A program made the position numbers and the translations under genes. Below the pieces are notes generated by a model. That model searched no databases. It saw only the letters and a program-made list of their open reading frames with translations, and was not told the origin of the DNA. This document shows, in pieces, positions 57,202 through 64,000 of a stretch of DNA of 64,000 bases. The first letter of the stretch is position 1, and each line of letters opens with the position of its first letter. The stretch spans positions 1 to 64,000 of the forward strand of contig NZ_BHVX01000015.1 in the NCBI RefSeq assembly GCF_003851545.1. The letters run 5' to 3'. This DNA is from Ralstonia sp. SET104 (GTDB lineage Bacteria > Pseudomonadota > Gammaproteobacteria > Burkholderiales > Burkholderiaceae).

Positions 57202-59226
57202 ATGCAAATGGGCAACCCACGCATGCGGCACAGCTGCATCCTGATGTCGGCGCTACTGTGCGCGGCGCTTTCGCTTTCGCTTCCGCTGTCGGGCTGCGGC
57301 GGCGATGGCGGCTCGACTGTCGCCACCCCTTACGGCAGACCCACCGATTCAAACACCACGATGCAGCCAATGCAGCCGGTACGGCCTGCCGCCGCCAACT
57401 GGACCACGCTCGGCACACGTGCCACGCCAGCGCTGCCGGGCACATCCATCACGAGCAATGCGGGCGCGAAGTGGGTCGACTACAACCCGCCCGCGCTCTA
57501 CGCCGGTGTCGCACGGCAGGCCACGCAATACATCAGGATGCCCGACGGCACGAAGCTCGCGGCGTATGTGACGCTGCCGGCCGACGCCTCGGGCAACGCA
57601 GTCGCCGGTACATTCCCGACCGTGCTGGTGCAGACCTCGTACAACGGCGGCAACGCACAGTACGAAGCGTCAATTGGCGCCGCGCTAGGTGCGGCCGATC
57701 CGTACATCGTCCAGCACGGCTATGCGACGGTGGTGGTGGACGTGCGCGGCACAGGCCAGTCGCAAGGCACGTGGGACGCCTTTGGCGCCGACGAGCAGAG
57801 CGACTACGGCCACGTGGTCGACTGGGTCACGCAGCAGCCGTGGAGCAACGGTGCCATCGGCCTGTACGGCGTGTCATACCTTGGCATCACAACAGTCATC
57901 ACGGCGGCGCAGAACCATCCGGCGGTCAAGGCGGCCTTCCCCATCGTGCCGATTGGCGATGGGTACCGCGACATCGTCTTTACTGGCGGGCAGACCAATC
58001 TGACGTTCATCCCGGCGTGGTTCGGGCTGGTGTCGGTGCTGAGCCTGACCGACCCGACACTGGTGACCGACCCCACCATCGGTCTGCCGGCGGTGCTGCA
58101 GCACCTGGTGTCTGCGGTAACGACATTCCAGTTGCCGACCATGCTGCAAGCGCTGCTCGGCACAACCGCCACCGCCTATGACGGCGCGTTCTGGGCGACG
58201 CGCTCGCCGCTGGAGAACGACGGCAAGATCAAGGTGCCGACGTTCGTGGTGGGCGGCCTGCACGATCTCTTCCAGCGCAGCGAACCGCTCACCTACGAGG
58301 CCATCAAGACGCAGGCGCCGGCCAAGCTGCTGATCGGCCCATGGACGCATCTGCAGGCTGGGGTGGGCAACGGGTTGCCGGTCGATGGCGTGCCGCCGCT
58401 GAACCATATTCAGTTGCAGTGGTTCGACCAGTATGTAAAGGGCATGAATGTGGACGCCGATGCGCTGCCGAACGTCACGCAATACGTGACTGGCCACGGC
58501 CACTACGCCACGGCGACCGACTGGCCGCATCCCCAAGTGCAGGCGCAGCAGCTCTTCCTGCGCGGCGACAAGAGTCTGTCAGCCACAGCGCCCGCGGCCA
58601 ATGAAGCCAGCAATCAGGTCGCCCAGCAGCCACTGAACGGCGCGTGCTCGATCAGCTTGGCGCAATGGACAGCCGGTTTGACTGGCTTCATCCCGCTGCC
58701 ATGCCAGACCGACGACACCCTGGCTGAAGCCGCTGATGTGAAGTTCGAAACGCCGCCCATGCCGGCTGATGTCTACCTCAACGGGCCAATTGAAGCGGAC
58801 GTATGGATCTCCACGACTGCGCTGGATGCCGGCGTATCGGTGCGCATTGACGACGTGGATGCCGCAGGCAATGTCACGCCGCTCACCGACGGTCTGCAGA
58901 CGGCCTCGTTGCGCGCGTTGGACACAAGCCGTTCACGCACGATGAACGGCCTGACGATCCAACCGTGGCACCCCTTCACGCCCAGCTCCGTGCAGGCGCT
59001 TGTGCCTGGCGAAGCCGTTATGGTGCCCGTCGAGGTATTCCCGACCAGTGCACTGGTCGCCAAGGGCCACAAGTTGCGCGTCGCCGTGGGCGCGAGCAAC
59101 CTGCCCCAAGGCGTGCCGCCGCTGCCCACGCTGCTCAACTCGCTGATCGGCGTGCTGACGATCTATAGCGATGCGGCCCACCCATCCAAGGTGGTGCTGC
59201 CGGTCGTGCCCGCCACCGCGTTGTAG
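57202..59226 (+). CDS. CocE/NonD-type (peptidase S15) hydrolase lipoprotein
   Basis: The 674-aa precursor has a signal peptide and lipobox LPLSGC, so it is probably an envelope lipoprotein. The S15 alpha/beta hydrolase domain includes MPDGTKLAAYVTLPAD, VVVDVRGTGQSQG, the nucleophile Ser in GLYGVSYLG and a catalytic Asp/His region (VGGLHDLFQRSE and IGPWTHLQAG). The C-terminal jelly-roll domain of X-Pro dipeptidyl-peptidases follows. The ATG at 57202 has GAGGAG upstream. Esters or acylated peptides are likely substrates; exact specificity is unknown. Confidence 0.9.
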   Translation: MQMGNPRMRHSCILMSALLCAALSLSLPLSGCGGDGGSTVATPYGRPTDSNTTMQPMQPVRPAAANWTTLGTRATPALPGTSITSNAGAKWVDYNPPALYAGVARQATQYIRMPDGTKLAAYVTLPADASGNAVAGTFPTVLVQTSYNGGNAQYEASIGAALGAADPYIVQHGYATVVVDVRGTGQSQGTWDAFGADEQSDYGHVVDWVTQQPWSNGAIGLYGVSYLGITTVITAAQNHPAVKAAFPIVPIGDGYRDIVFTGGQTNLTFIPAWFGLVSVLSLTDPTLVTDPTIGLPAVLQHLVSAVTTFQLPTMLQALLGTTATAYDGAFWATRSPLENDGKIKVPTFVVGGLHDLFQRSEPLTYEAIKTQAPAKLLIGPWTHLQAGVGNGLPVDGVPPLNHIQLQWFDQYVKGMNVDADALPNVTQYVTGHGHYATATDWPHPQVQAQQLFLRGDKSLSATAPAANEASNQVAQQPLNGACSISLAQWTAGLTGFIPLPCQTDDTLAEAADVKFETPPMPADVYLNGPIEADVWISTTALDAGVSVRIDDVDAAGNVTPLTDGLQTASLRALDTSRSRTMNGLTIQPWHPFTPSSVQALVPGEAVMVPVEVFPTSALVAKGHKLRVAVGASNLPQGVPPLPTLLNSLIGVLTIYSDAAHPSKVVLPVVPATAL

Positions 59227-59252
59227 CAGGCACCCTGCTCCTCTGTTGTCTG

Positions 59253-59280
59253 ACGGCCCGCTCTGGCGGGCCGTTTTCTT
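59253..59280 (+). terminator. Intrinsic terminator after the CocE-like gene
   Basis: ACGGCCCGC (59253-59261), loop TCTG and GCGGGCCGT (59266-59274) form a 9-bp stem followed by TTTCTTT, 27 nt past the stop. Confidence 0.88.
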
Positions 59281-59764
59281 TGCACACTACGCGTAACCAA
59301 AATATGTAGTTATCTAGATACATGCGAAAAACCACGCAATGCACAGCCCGTAGAGAAAATAGAAATACCTGACTTCATTTACCGCAAATACGGTAGAGAA
59401 AAGTTGGCAACCGGCACCTCGTATAACCCGTCTCACGATACGGAATCCTGTAGCGCGCCCCCTTTCGAATGAGGTTTCACGTGCGAAACACGCGCACCCT
59501 CCATTGCCACACCCTCCATTGCATTAAGTGAAAACGCGTATGAAGAATGTTATTCAGAATTTTCTTTTCAATGCCGATAACCCTTGAGGAGACAGAAAAG
59601 CGAACGGAGACAAATCGGTCTCGCTGTGACTGAACCCGCATTTTTCTCATCTCACCTCATCTACGCAGCACCTTGCACATAACCAACGTGGCCGTCGACC
59701 GTCTTTCTCAAGTCGCTCCGGTGCGAGGCCACGCCTCAATTCAGTCTGCAAACCGGAGGACGCT
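59281..59764. other. AT-rich regulatory region before the chemotaxis gene
   Basis: About 480 bp with no gene and visibly lower GC than the rest of the window (for example around 59290-59410). It contains a repeated GTAGAGAAAA (59350-59359 and 59393-59402), the dyad TACCG/CGGTA (59380-59395) and two copies of CACCCTCCATTGC (59495-59507 and 59510-59522), then the FliA-like promoter. Confidence 0.6.
59554..59580 (+). promoter_or_regulatory. Sigma-28 (FliA)-type promoter of the chemotaxis gene
   Basis: GCCGATAA at 59573-59580 is an exact match to the FliA -10 consensus. The -35 at 59554-59561 (TCAGAATT, 11-bp spacer) matches TAAAGTTT at four positions only. The downstream leader would be about 180 nt. 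Confidence 0.65.
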
Positions 59765-61342
59765 GTGAACCTTTCCCGGATGACCATCAAGGCCAAGCTC
59801 GCCACAGGCTTTGGCGTGCTGGCAGCCATCGTTGTCGTGGTGTCGGGCATGTCGTTGCGGGCACTGTCCGAATCGACTCAAGGATTCCTGAACTACGTGC
59901 ACGGCATCAGCGCCCGCGCAGACGTCGCCAACGACGTGCGTACGGCGGTGGATCGCCGCGCTATTGCCGCGCGCAACCTGGTGCTCGTGGTCACGCAACA
60001 GGACCTGGAACTGGAAAAGGCTGACGTCTTTCGCGCGCACGACGATGTGAAGAACAAGCTCAAGCAGCTCAACGACATGATCGCGAGCGCCAGGGACACC
60101 AACGACCGCGCCCGTACGCTGGTGGAAGACATCAACCGCGTGGAAGCGCAGTACGGGCCCGTGGCCACCGACATTGTCGGGCTGGCACTGGCCGGCAAGC
60201 GCGATGAGGCCATCCAGAAGATGGACAACGAATGCCGCCCGCTGCTGGCTAAGCTCATCAAGACCACCGATGCATATGCCACTTACACGCACGAGCGCCA
60301 GGAACAGCTAATGCAGGCGTACGAGGCACAGTACGGCATGCAGCGCAATCTGCTGGCCGGTCTGTCGATCGGCGCGGTACTGCTTGCGGTGATGGCCGGC
60401 ATGATCATCACGCGCTCGATCACGCAGCCGATCCGCACTGCCGTGGATGTCGCCAGAACGGTGGCCCGTGGTGATCTGAGCAGCCGCATCAACGTGCAAG
60501 GCAAAGACGAAACGAGCCATCTGCTCTCCGCCCTGCGCGACATGAACGGCCGCCTGACCGAGATCGTTGACAAAGTGCGCGACAGCAGCAGCAGCGTCGC
60601 CGGTGCCGCCAAGCAGATTGCCGCCGGCAATGCCGACCTGAGCCAGCGCACGGAAGCGCAGGCATCGTCACTGCAAGAAACGGCCGCCAGCATGGAAGAG
60701 CTGACTTCTACCGTCAAGCAGAACGCCGACAACGCACAGCACGCCACCACGCTCGCCTCCACCGCGTCGGAAGTGGCGCTCAAGGGCAGCACGGTCGTGA
60801 GCCAGGTCGTGTCGACCATGCAAGACATCAGTGAGCGTTCGAGCAAGATTGCCGATATCACCGGCATCATCGAGGGCATCGCATTCCAGACCAACATCCT
60901 GGCGCTGAATGCCGCCGTGGAAGCCGCACGCGCAGGTGAGCAGGGCCGCGGCTTTGCGGTGGTCGCCAGCGAGGTGCGCAGCCTGGCGCAGCGTTCGTCA
61001 ACGGCGGCCAAAGAGATCAAGGAACTGATCGCCTCGTCGGTGGAACGCATTCACGATGGCTCCACGCTGGCGGGTGAGGCGGGCGTGACGATGACGGAAG
61101 TCACGCAGGCGGTGGCCCGCGTTACGCACATCATGGAAGAAATTGCCGCCGCGTCGGTCGAGCAGAAGCGCGGCATCGAGCAGGTCAACCAGGCGATCTC
61201 GCAAATGGATGAAGTCACGCAGCGCAACGCAGCGCTGGTGGAAGAGGCTGCAGCCGCATCGCAATCGCTGCAGGATCAGGGGCAGGAGCTCAACGCAGCG
61301 GTATCGTTCTTCCGCGTCGATCCGCACGCCGTGCACGCCTGA
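59765..61342 (+). CDS. Methyl-accepting chemotaxis protein
   Basis: Transmembrane chemoreceptor of 525 aa. It has a first helix (about 10-31), a periplasmic four-helix ligand domain (about 32-190), a second helix (about 191-211), HAMP, and the cytoplasmic signalling hairpin with [20 protein letters not shown]. The start is GTG at 59765 with GGAGG 6 nt upstream; an ATG five codons later is possible. The C-terminus ([11 protein letters not shown]) lacks the NWETF-type pentapeptide for CheR/CheB binding. The ligand is unknown. A FliA-type promoter fits its role. Confidence 0.95.
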   Translation: MNLSRMTIKAKLATGFGVLAAIVVVVSGMSLRALSESTQGFLNYVHGISARADVANDVRTAVDRRAIAARNLVLVVTQQDLELEKADVFRAHDDVKNKLKQLNDMIASARDTNDRARTLVEDINRVEAQYGPVATDIVGLALAGKRDEAIQKMDNECRPLLAKLIKTTDAYATYTHERQEQLMQAYEAQYGMQRNLLAGLSIGAVLLAVMAGMIITRSITQPIRTAVDVARTVARGDLSSRINVQGKDETSHLLSALRDMNGRLTEIVDKVRDSSSSVAGAAKQIAAGNADLSQRTEAQASSLQETAASMEELTSTVKQNADNAQHATTLASTASEVALKGSTVVSQVVSTMQDISERSSKIADITGIIEGIAFQTNILALNAAVEAARAGEQGRGFAVVASEVRSLAQRSSTAAKEIKELIASSVERIHDGSTLAGEAGVTMTEVTQAVARVTHIMEEIAAASVEQKRGIEQVNQAISQMDEVTQRNAALVEEAAAASQSLQDQGQELNAAVSFFRVDPHAVHA

Positions 61343-61385
61343 GCAGAGCGATCCATGTCGTAGCCGTTATCTCCGAGCTGTCATT

Positions 61386-61413
61386 GCGCCCGCCGCCGAA
61401 AGGCCGCGGGCGC
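61386..61413 (+). terminator. Intrinsic terminator after the chemotaxis gene
   Basis: GCGCCCGC (61386-61393) and GCGGGCGC (61406-61413) form an 8-bp stem with an inner GCC-GAAA-GGC hairpin, followed by TTTCTCTTTCC. Confidence 0.8.
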
Positions 61414-61673
61414 TTTCTCTTTCCGTCCTGTGTCTTTCGTTAGGCCGTCGTACGTGACTTCCGCCGCATTGGCGGGCGTGCAAGTGCGACGCAAAGTGGA
61501 TTTGCCCCGTGCAACAAAACCAACGGGGCAAGCCAGGGCCGCGCACGGCCCACCCTGCCGACGAAGGCCACCATGCAAGCGAGCCAACCACACCTGCCGT
61601 GCCGCCGGTTCTGCGCTGTCATGCCGCGCATGCCATCCGTGCTACCCATGCGGTGCGATGGCGGGAGTCCGGC

Positions 61674-62681
61674 ATGATCCCGCACGCCCTGGGGCACTGG
61701 CTATGCCCGCGTGTGGTGCCGCACATGCATCCAATTCCGGCTCTTGCTGAACAGCTTCGTGAGGAATGCGAGGCCATGGCCCGCTACGCCCTGCACCACG
61801 GGCTGCCAGTCGCACCAGAACTGATCGCCCAGCTTGGCGACCTGATCGATCGGCAGATGCCGGCACGTGCCACGCCGCACCACGCGTTGGCGGCCATCCA
61901 CCGCAAGCTCGCGGCGGCCATCGCGCCAGCCACGCCGCAGGCCGTCACCCTGCTCGACGCGCAGCATCGCAGCGATCACCCATTCGCATGGCTTGGGCCC
62001 GTGCCGTTGATCCGGCTGCTGACCAGCGCGGCCATCGCCTTCCTGATCGCGGTGATTGCCACCGGCATGTCGCCCGACGTGTCGAGCGCGAACATCGACC
62101 GGGGCTTCCTGCAATCTGACGGCACACGCCTGCTATGGAACACGCTGTTCCTGCTGTTCTGCGCCGGGCTGGGGGCGTCGTTTGCCACGCTGTTTCAGGC
62201 GCATCGCTATGTTGCCGCCTCCACCTACGACCCGAAGTACGACGCTTCGTACGGCGCACGGTTGATCCTCGGCGTGATTGCCGGGCTGATCCTGGTGGAG
62301 ATGCTGCCTGCGCAGCTGTTTGACCGCGGCAGCATGCACAACTTCGGCAAGCCGGCGCTGGCGATGCTGGGCGGATTCTCGGCCACCGCCGTACACCGGT
62401 TGCTGCAGCGGCTGGTGGATGCGCTGGAAACCCTGGTGCGCGGCGACCGCTCGGCCGATGCCGACGCCGCCATGCAAACCTACCGCGCCCGCGCCGCCAG
62501 CGAGCGCACGCAGTGGCAAAGCGAACTCGCTGCCAACCTGATTGACCTGCAGCAATCGTTCGACAGCACCGCCTCGCCCGAAGCGATACGCCAACGCCTG
62601 GCGGATTTCACACGCGCCATGCTCGCCGCCAGCGACCCGGCGGCCTCCTCTTCCCCCGCCACCCGACCATTCAAGGAGTGA
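61674..62681 (+). CDS. Membrane protein of unknown function, first of a pair
   Basis: The 335-aa product has a cytoplasmic N-terminal helical domain (HPIPALAEQLREECEAMARYAL), then four predicted membrane segments (about residues 118-136, 155-175, 199-216 and 228-244) and a C-terminal helical tail rich in Ala and Gln. The frame is open to 61509, but ATG 61674 has GGGAG 7 nt upstream; ATG 61725 is an alternative. It ends 4 nt before the next membrane gene, so the two are coupled. No family recognised. Confidence 0.72.
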   Translation: MIPHALGHWLCPRVVPHMHPIPALAEQLREECEAMARYALHHGLPVAPELIAQLGDLIDRQMPARATPHHALAAIHRKLAAAIAPATPQAVTLLDAQHRSDHPFAWLGPVPLIRLLTSAAIAFLIAVIATGMSPDVSSANIDRGFLQSDGTRLLWNTLFLLFCAGLGASFATLFQAHRYVAASTYDPKYDASYGARLILGVIAGLILVEMLPAQLFDRGSMHNFGKPALAMLGGFSATAVHRLLQRLVDALETLVRGDRSADADAAMQTYRARAASERTQWQSELAANLIDLQQSFDSTASPEAIRQRLADFTRAMLAASDPAASSSPATRPFKE

Positions 62682-62685
62682 CCCC

Positions 62686-63495
62686 ATGCTGTTCCTCTAC
62701 AACATCCCCGCTTGGGCGATGGGTGCGCTCATCGTCTTCGCAACGCTGTTTCTGGCATTGGGTGGCTACGTACTGTTCCGCCGGTTTTTTCCGATCACGC
62801 TCGATGCCGAACAGCGCAGCATGACCATCGCCATGATGACGGCCGTCACCACCATCAACTCCTTGCTGGTGGCGTTCTCGGCCATTTCGGTATGGGGCGC
62901 GTATCAGGCCGCCGCCGACATCGTGGCCGCTGAAGCCGCGTGCGCCACAGAACTCGCTCGCGATCTCTCGGCGTTCTCGCACCCGAGTGCCACGACGGCG
63001 CGGCGCGAGCTGGTGGCCTATCTGGAACACGTCGTGCATGATGAATGGCCAAGCATGCAGCAGCACGCCCAGCCTGATGCGGATACGGAGACAGTATTCA
63101 ACCGCATGTTCGCCACGGCCAACCGCATCACCCCGCGCGACGACCGCGAGCGCGTGCTGTTGATCGAAGTGCTCGCCCGCGTCAACGAGATGGTGAAGTA
63201 CCGCGAAAAAAGGTTGCAGAACCTTGAGGCTGCCATGCCCGGCACGCTCTGGGGCGTGATGCTGATCGCCAGCGGCCTGTCGTTGCTGCTGCTCTATGCA
63301 CTGCCGGCCACGCGTTTTCACATGGCGCTGGTGGCGGTATGGGCCATCACGCTGGGCCTGGCGTTCTTCTTTGTGCTGGCAGTGGACCGCCCCTTTGCAG
63401 GCGAAGTCAGCGTCAGTGCGGCGCCGCTCGATCGGGCCATCCAGACATTGTCGAACGACAAGCCGCAGACGAATCCTCTGCCCTCGCCCAACTAA
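62686..63495 (+). CDS. DUF4239-type membrane protein, second of a pair
   Basis: The 269-aa product resembles the DUF4239 (bestrophin-like) group. It has two N-terminal helices (about 9-31 and 54-75), a long soluble domain with conserved Arg and Trp (EHVVHDEWPSM, and REKRLQNLEAAMPGTLWGVM), and two C-terminal helices (about 185-205 and 208-228). The ATG at 62686 has AAGGAG upstream. Family function is unknown; ion conduction has been suggested from the distant bestrophin resemblance. Confidence 0.75.
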   Translation: MLFLYNIPAWAMGALIVFATLFLALGGYVLFRRFFPITLDAEQRSMTIAMMTAVTTINSLLVAFSAISVWGAYQAAADIVAAEAACATELARDLSAFSHPSATTARRELVAYLEHVVHDEWPSMQQHAQPDADTETVFNRMFATANRITPRDDRERVLLIEVLARVNEMVKYREKRLQNLEAAMPGTLWGVMLIASGLSLLLLYALPATRFHMALVAVWAITLGLAFFFVLAVDRPFAGEVSVSAAPLDRAIQTLSNDKPQTNPLPSPN

Positions 63496-63597
63496 GTGCG
63501 CCGCCTCGCCACGATGCCCGCCACGATGCCCAGCATGCAGGCTGGCGAGAGCGCTAGCCCTCGGGGCGGCGCCCCCCACGCTTCGGCCCCGCCTTTT

Positions 63598-63624
63598 ACC
63601 GGCTCGTCGGGGGCCGGTTTTTTT
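63598..63624 (+). terminator. Intrinsic terminator between convergent genes
   Basis: ACCGGC (63598-63603) and GCCGGT (63613-63618) form a 6-bp stem with seven T residues on the plus side. On the minus strand the stem sits just past the symporter stop and may serve it too, though the T-run there is weaker. Confidence 0.75.
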
Positions 63625-64000
63625 ACAGCGGCTCGCGAATGTAGCCGACCAGCTTATCGATCACCGGCCGGTTCGGTCTGGTGAGCAGACTTACGACAAT
63701 CGCCACCACAAACCCCGCCGGCACGCCGAACGCTCCCGAGGCAATCGGGTCCACGCCAAACCACGGCTGGCCCAGCGCGCCCGTCATACGCGTGAAGAAC
63801 GGATAGTTGGCGATGATGTAGTACACACTCACAGCCAGCCCGGTCAGCATGCCCGCGATGGCTCCGGCGCGGTTGGTGCGCCGCCAGAACACGCCCAGCA
63901 CCAGCACCGGAAAGAAGCACGACGCCGCCAGCGAAAACGCCGCCCCCACCAGGAAGAGGATGTTGCCCGGCTTCAATGACGTCACGTAAGCCGCCAGCAA
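63623..64000 (-). CDS. Sodium/solute symporter (acetate-permease type), C-terminal part
   Basis: Only the last 125 residues are in the window; the gene continues beyond base 64000. The visible part has three membrane segments (about 12-36, 42-65 and 93-108), the motif FFPVLVLGVFWRRTNRAGAIAGMLTGL, and a short cytoplasmic tail ending VGYIREPL. It resembles the SSS family, in particular VC_2705-type cation/acetate symporters. Substrate is inferred only. Confidence 0.85.
   Translation of the reverse strand: MLAAYVTSLKPGNILFLVGAAFSLAASCFFPVLVLGVFWRRTNRAGAIAGMLTGLAVSVYYIIANYPFFTRMTGALGQPWFGVDPIASGAFGVPAGFVVAIVVSLLTRPNRPVIDKLVGYIREPL

Overview
The window reads as chromosomal DNA of a high-GC betaproteobacterium, most likely Ralstonia or a close Burkholderiaceae relative. 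The reasons are the gene order phoR-phoB-phoU-pstBACS-glmM-folP-ftsH-rlmE/yhbY-greA-carB-lysE-carA, a DUF4149 gene after greA, frequent GTG and TTG starts, and dense GC-rich coding. The genus is inferred from remembered gene order, not from a search.

Layout. 1-63: a short inverted-repeat tip that looks like the end of an IS3-family element. 107-6872 (minus): the phosphate regulon, transcribed pstS-pstC-pstA-pstB-phoU-phoB-phoR, with two Pho boxes upstream of pstS. 7065-12223 (minus): glmM, folP, ftsH, rlmE, with yhbY divergent. 12905-19166 (minus): a DUF4149 gene, greA, carB, a LysE-type exporter and carA. 19495-25460: prpE, mltD, gloB, a SAM methyltransferase and rnhA. 25478-29363: an accessory segment with two DUF2589 proteins, a T4-type lysozyme, a secreted protein, an atypical LuxR-type regulator and a DUF1488-like gene. 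29467-34285 (minus): the yeaG-yeaH-spoVR kinase module. 35008-37635 (minus): tRNA-Val, dnaQ, purU and a Nudix gene. 37740-40788: two small conserved proteins, lpxO and a YSC84/SYLF lipoprotein.

41001-52950 (plus) is a metabolic island. It holds an orphan branched-chain-type binding protein, a LysR regulator and a chain of genes, many joined by 4-nt overlaps: a flavoprotein monooxygenase, a complete dipeptide-type ABC transporter, a BAAT-type hydrolase fused to a CMD domain, and an AhpD-like protein. 53027-55806 (minus) encodes a two-subunit molybdenum hydroxylase. 55986-64000 holds tRNA-Ser, a small unknown gene, a CocE-like lipoprotein hydrolase, a methyl-accepting chemotaxis protein with a likely FliA promoter, two membrane proteins and the C-terminal part of a sodium/solute symporter.

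The two best candidates for undescribed biology are the DUF2589/lysozyme cassette with its degenerate regulator and an 18-bp repeat flanking that regulator (25.5-29.4 kb), and the transporter/monooxygenase/hydrolase-CMD/AhpD operon (42.3-52.9 kb). No CRISPR array, rRNA or prophage was seen.
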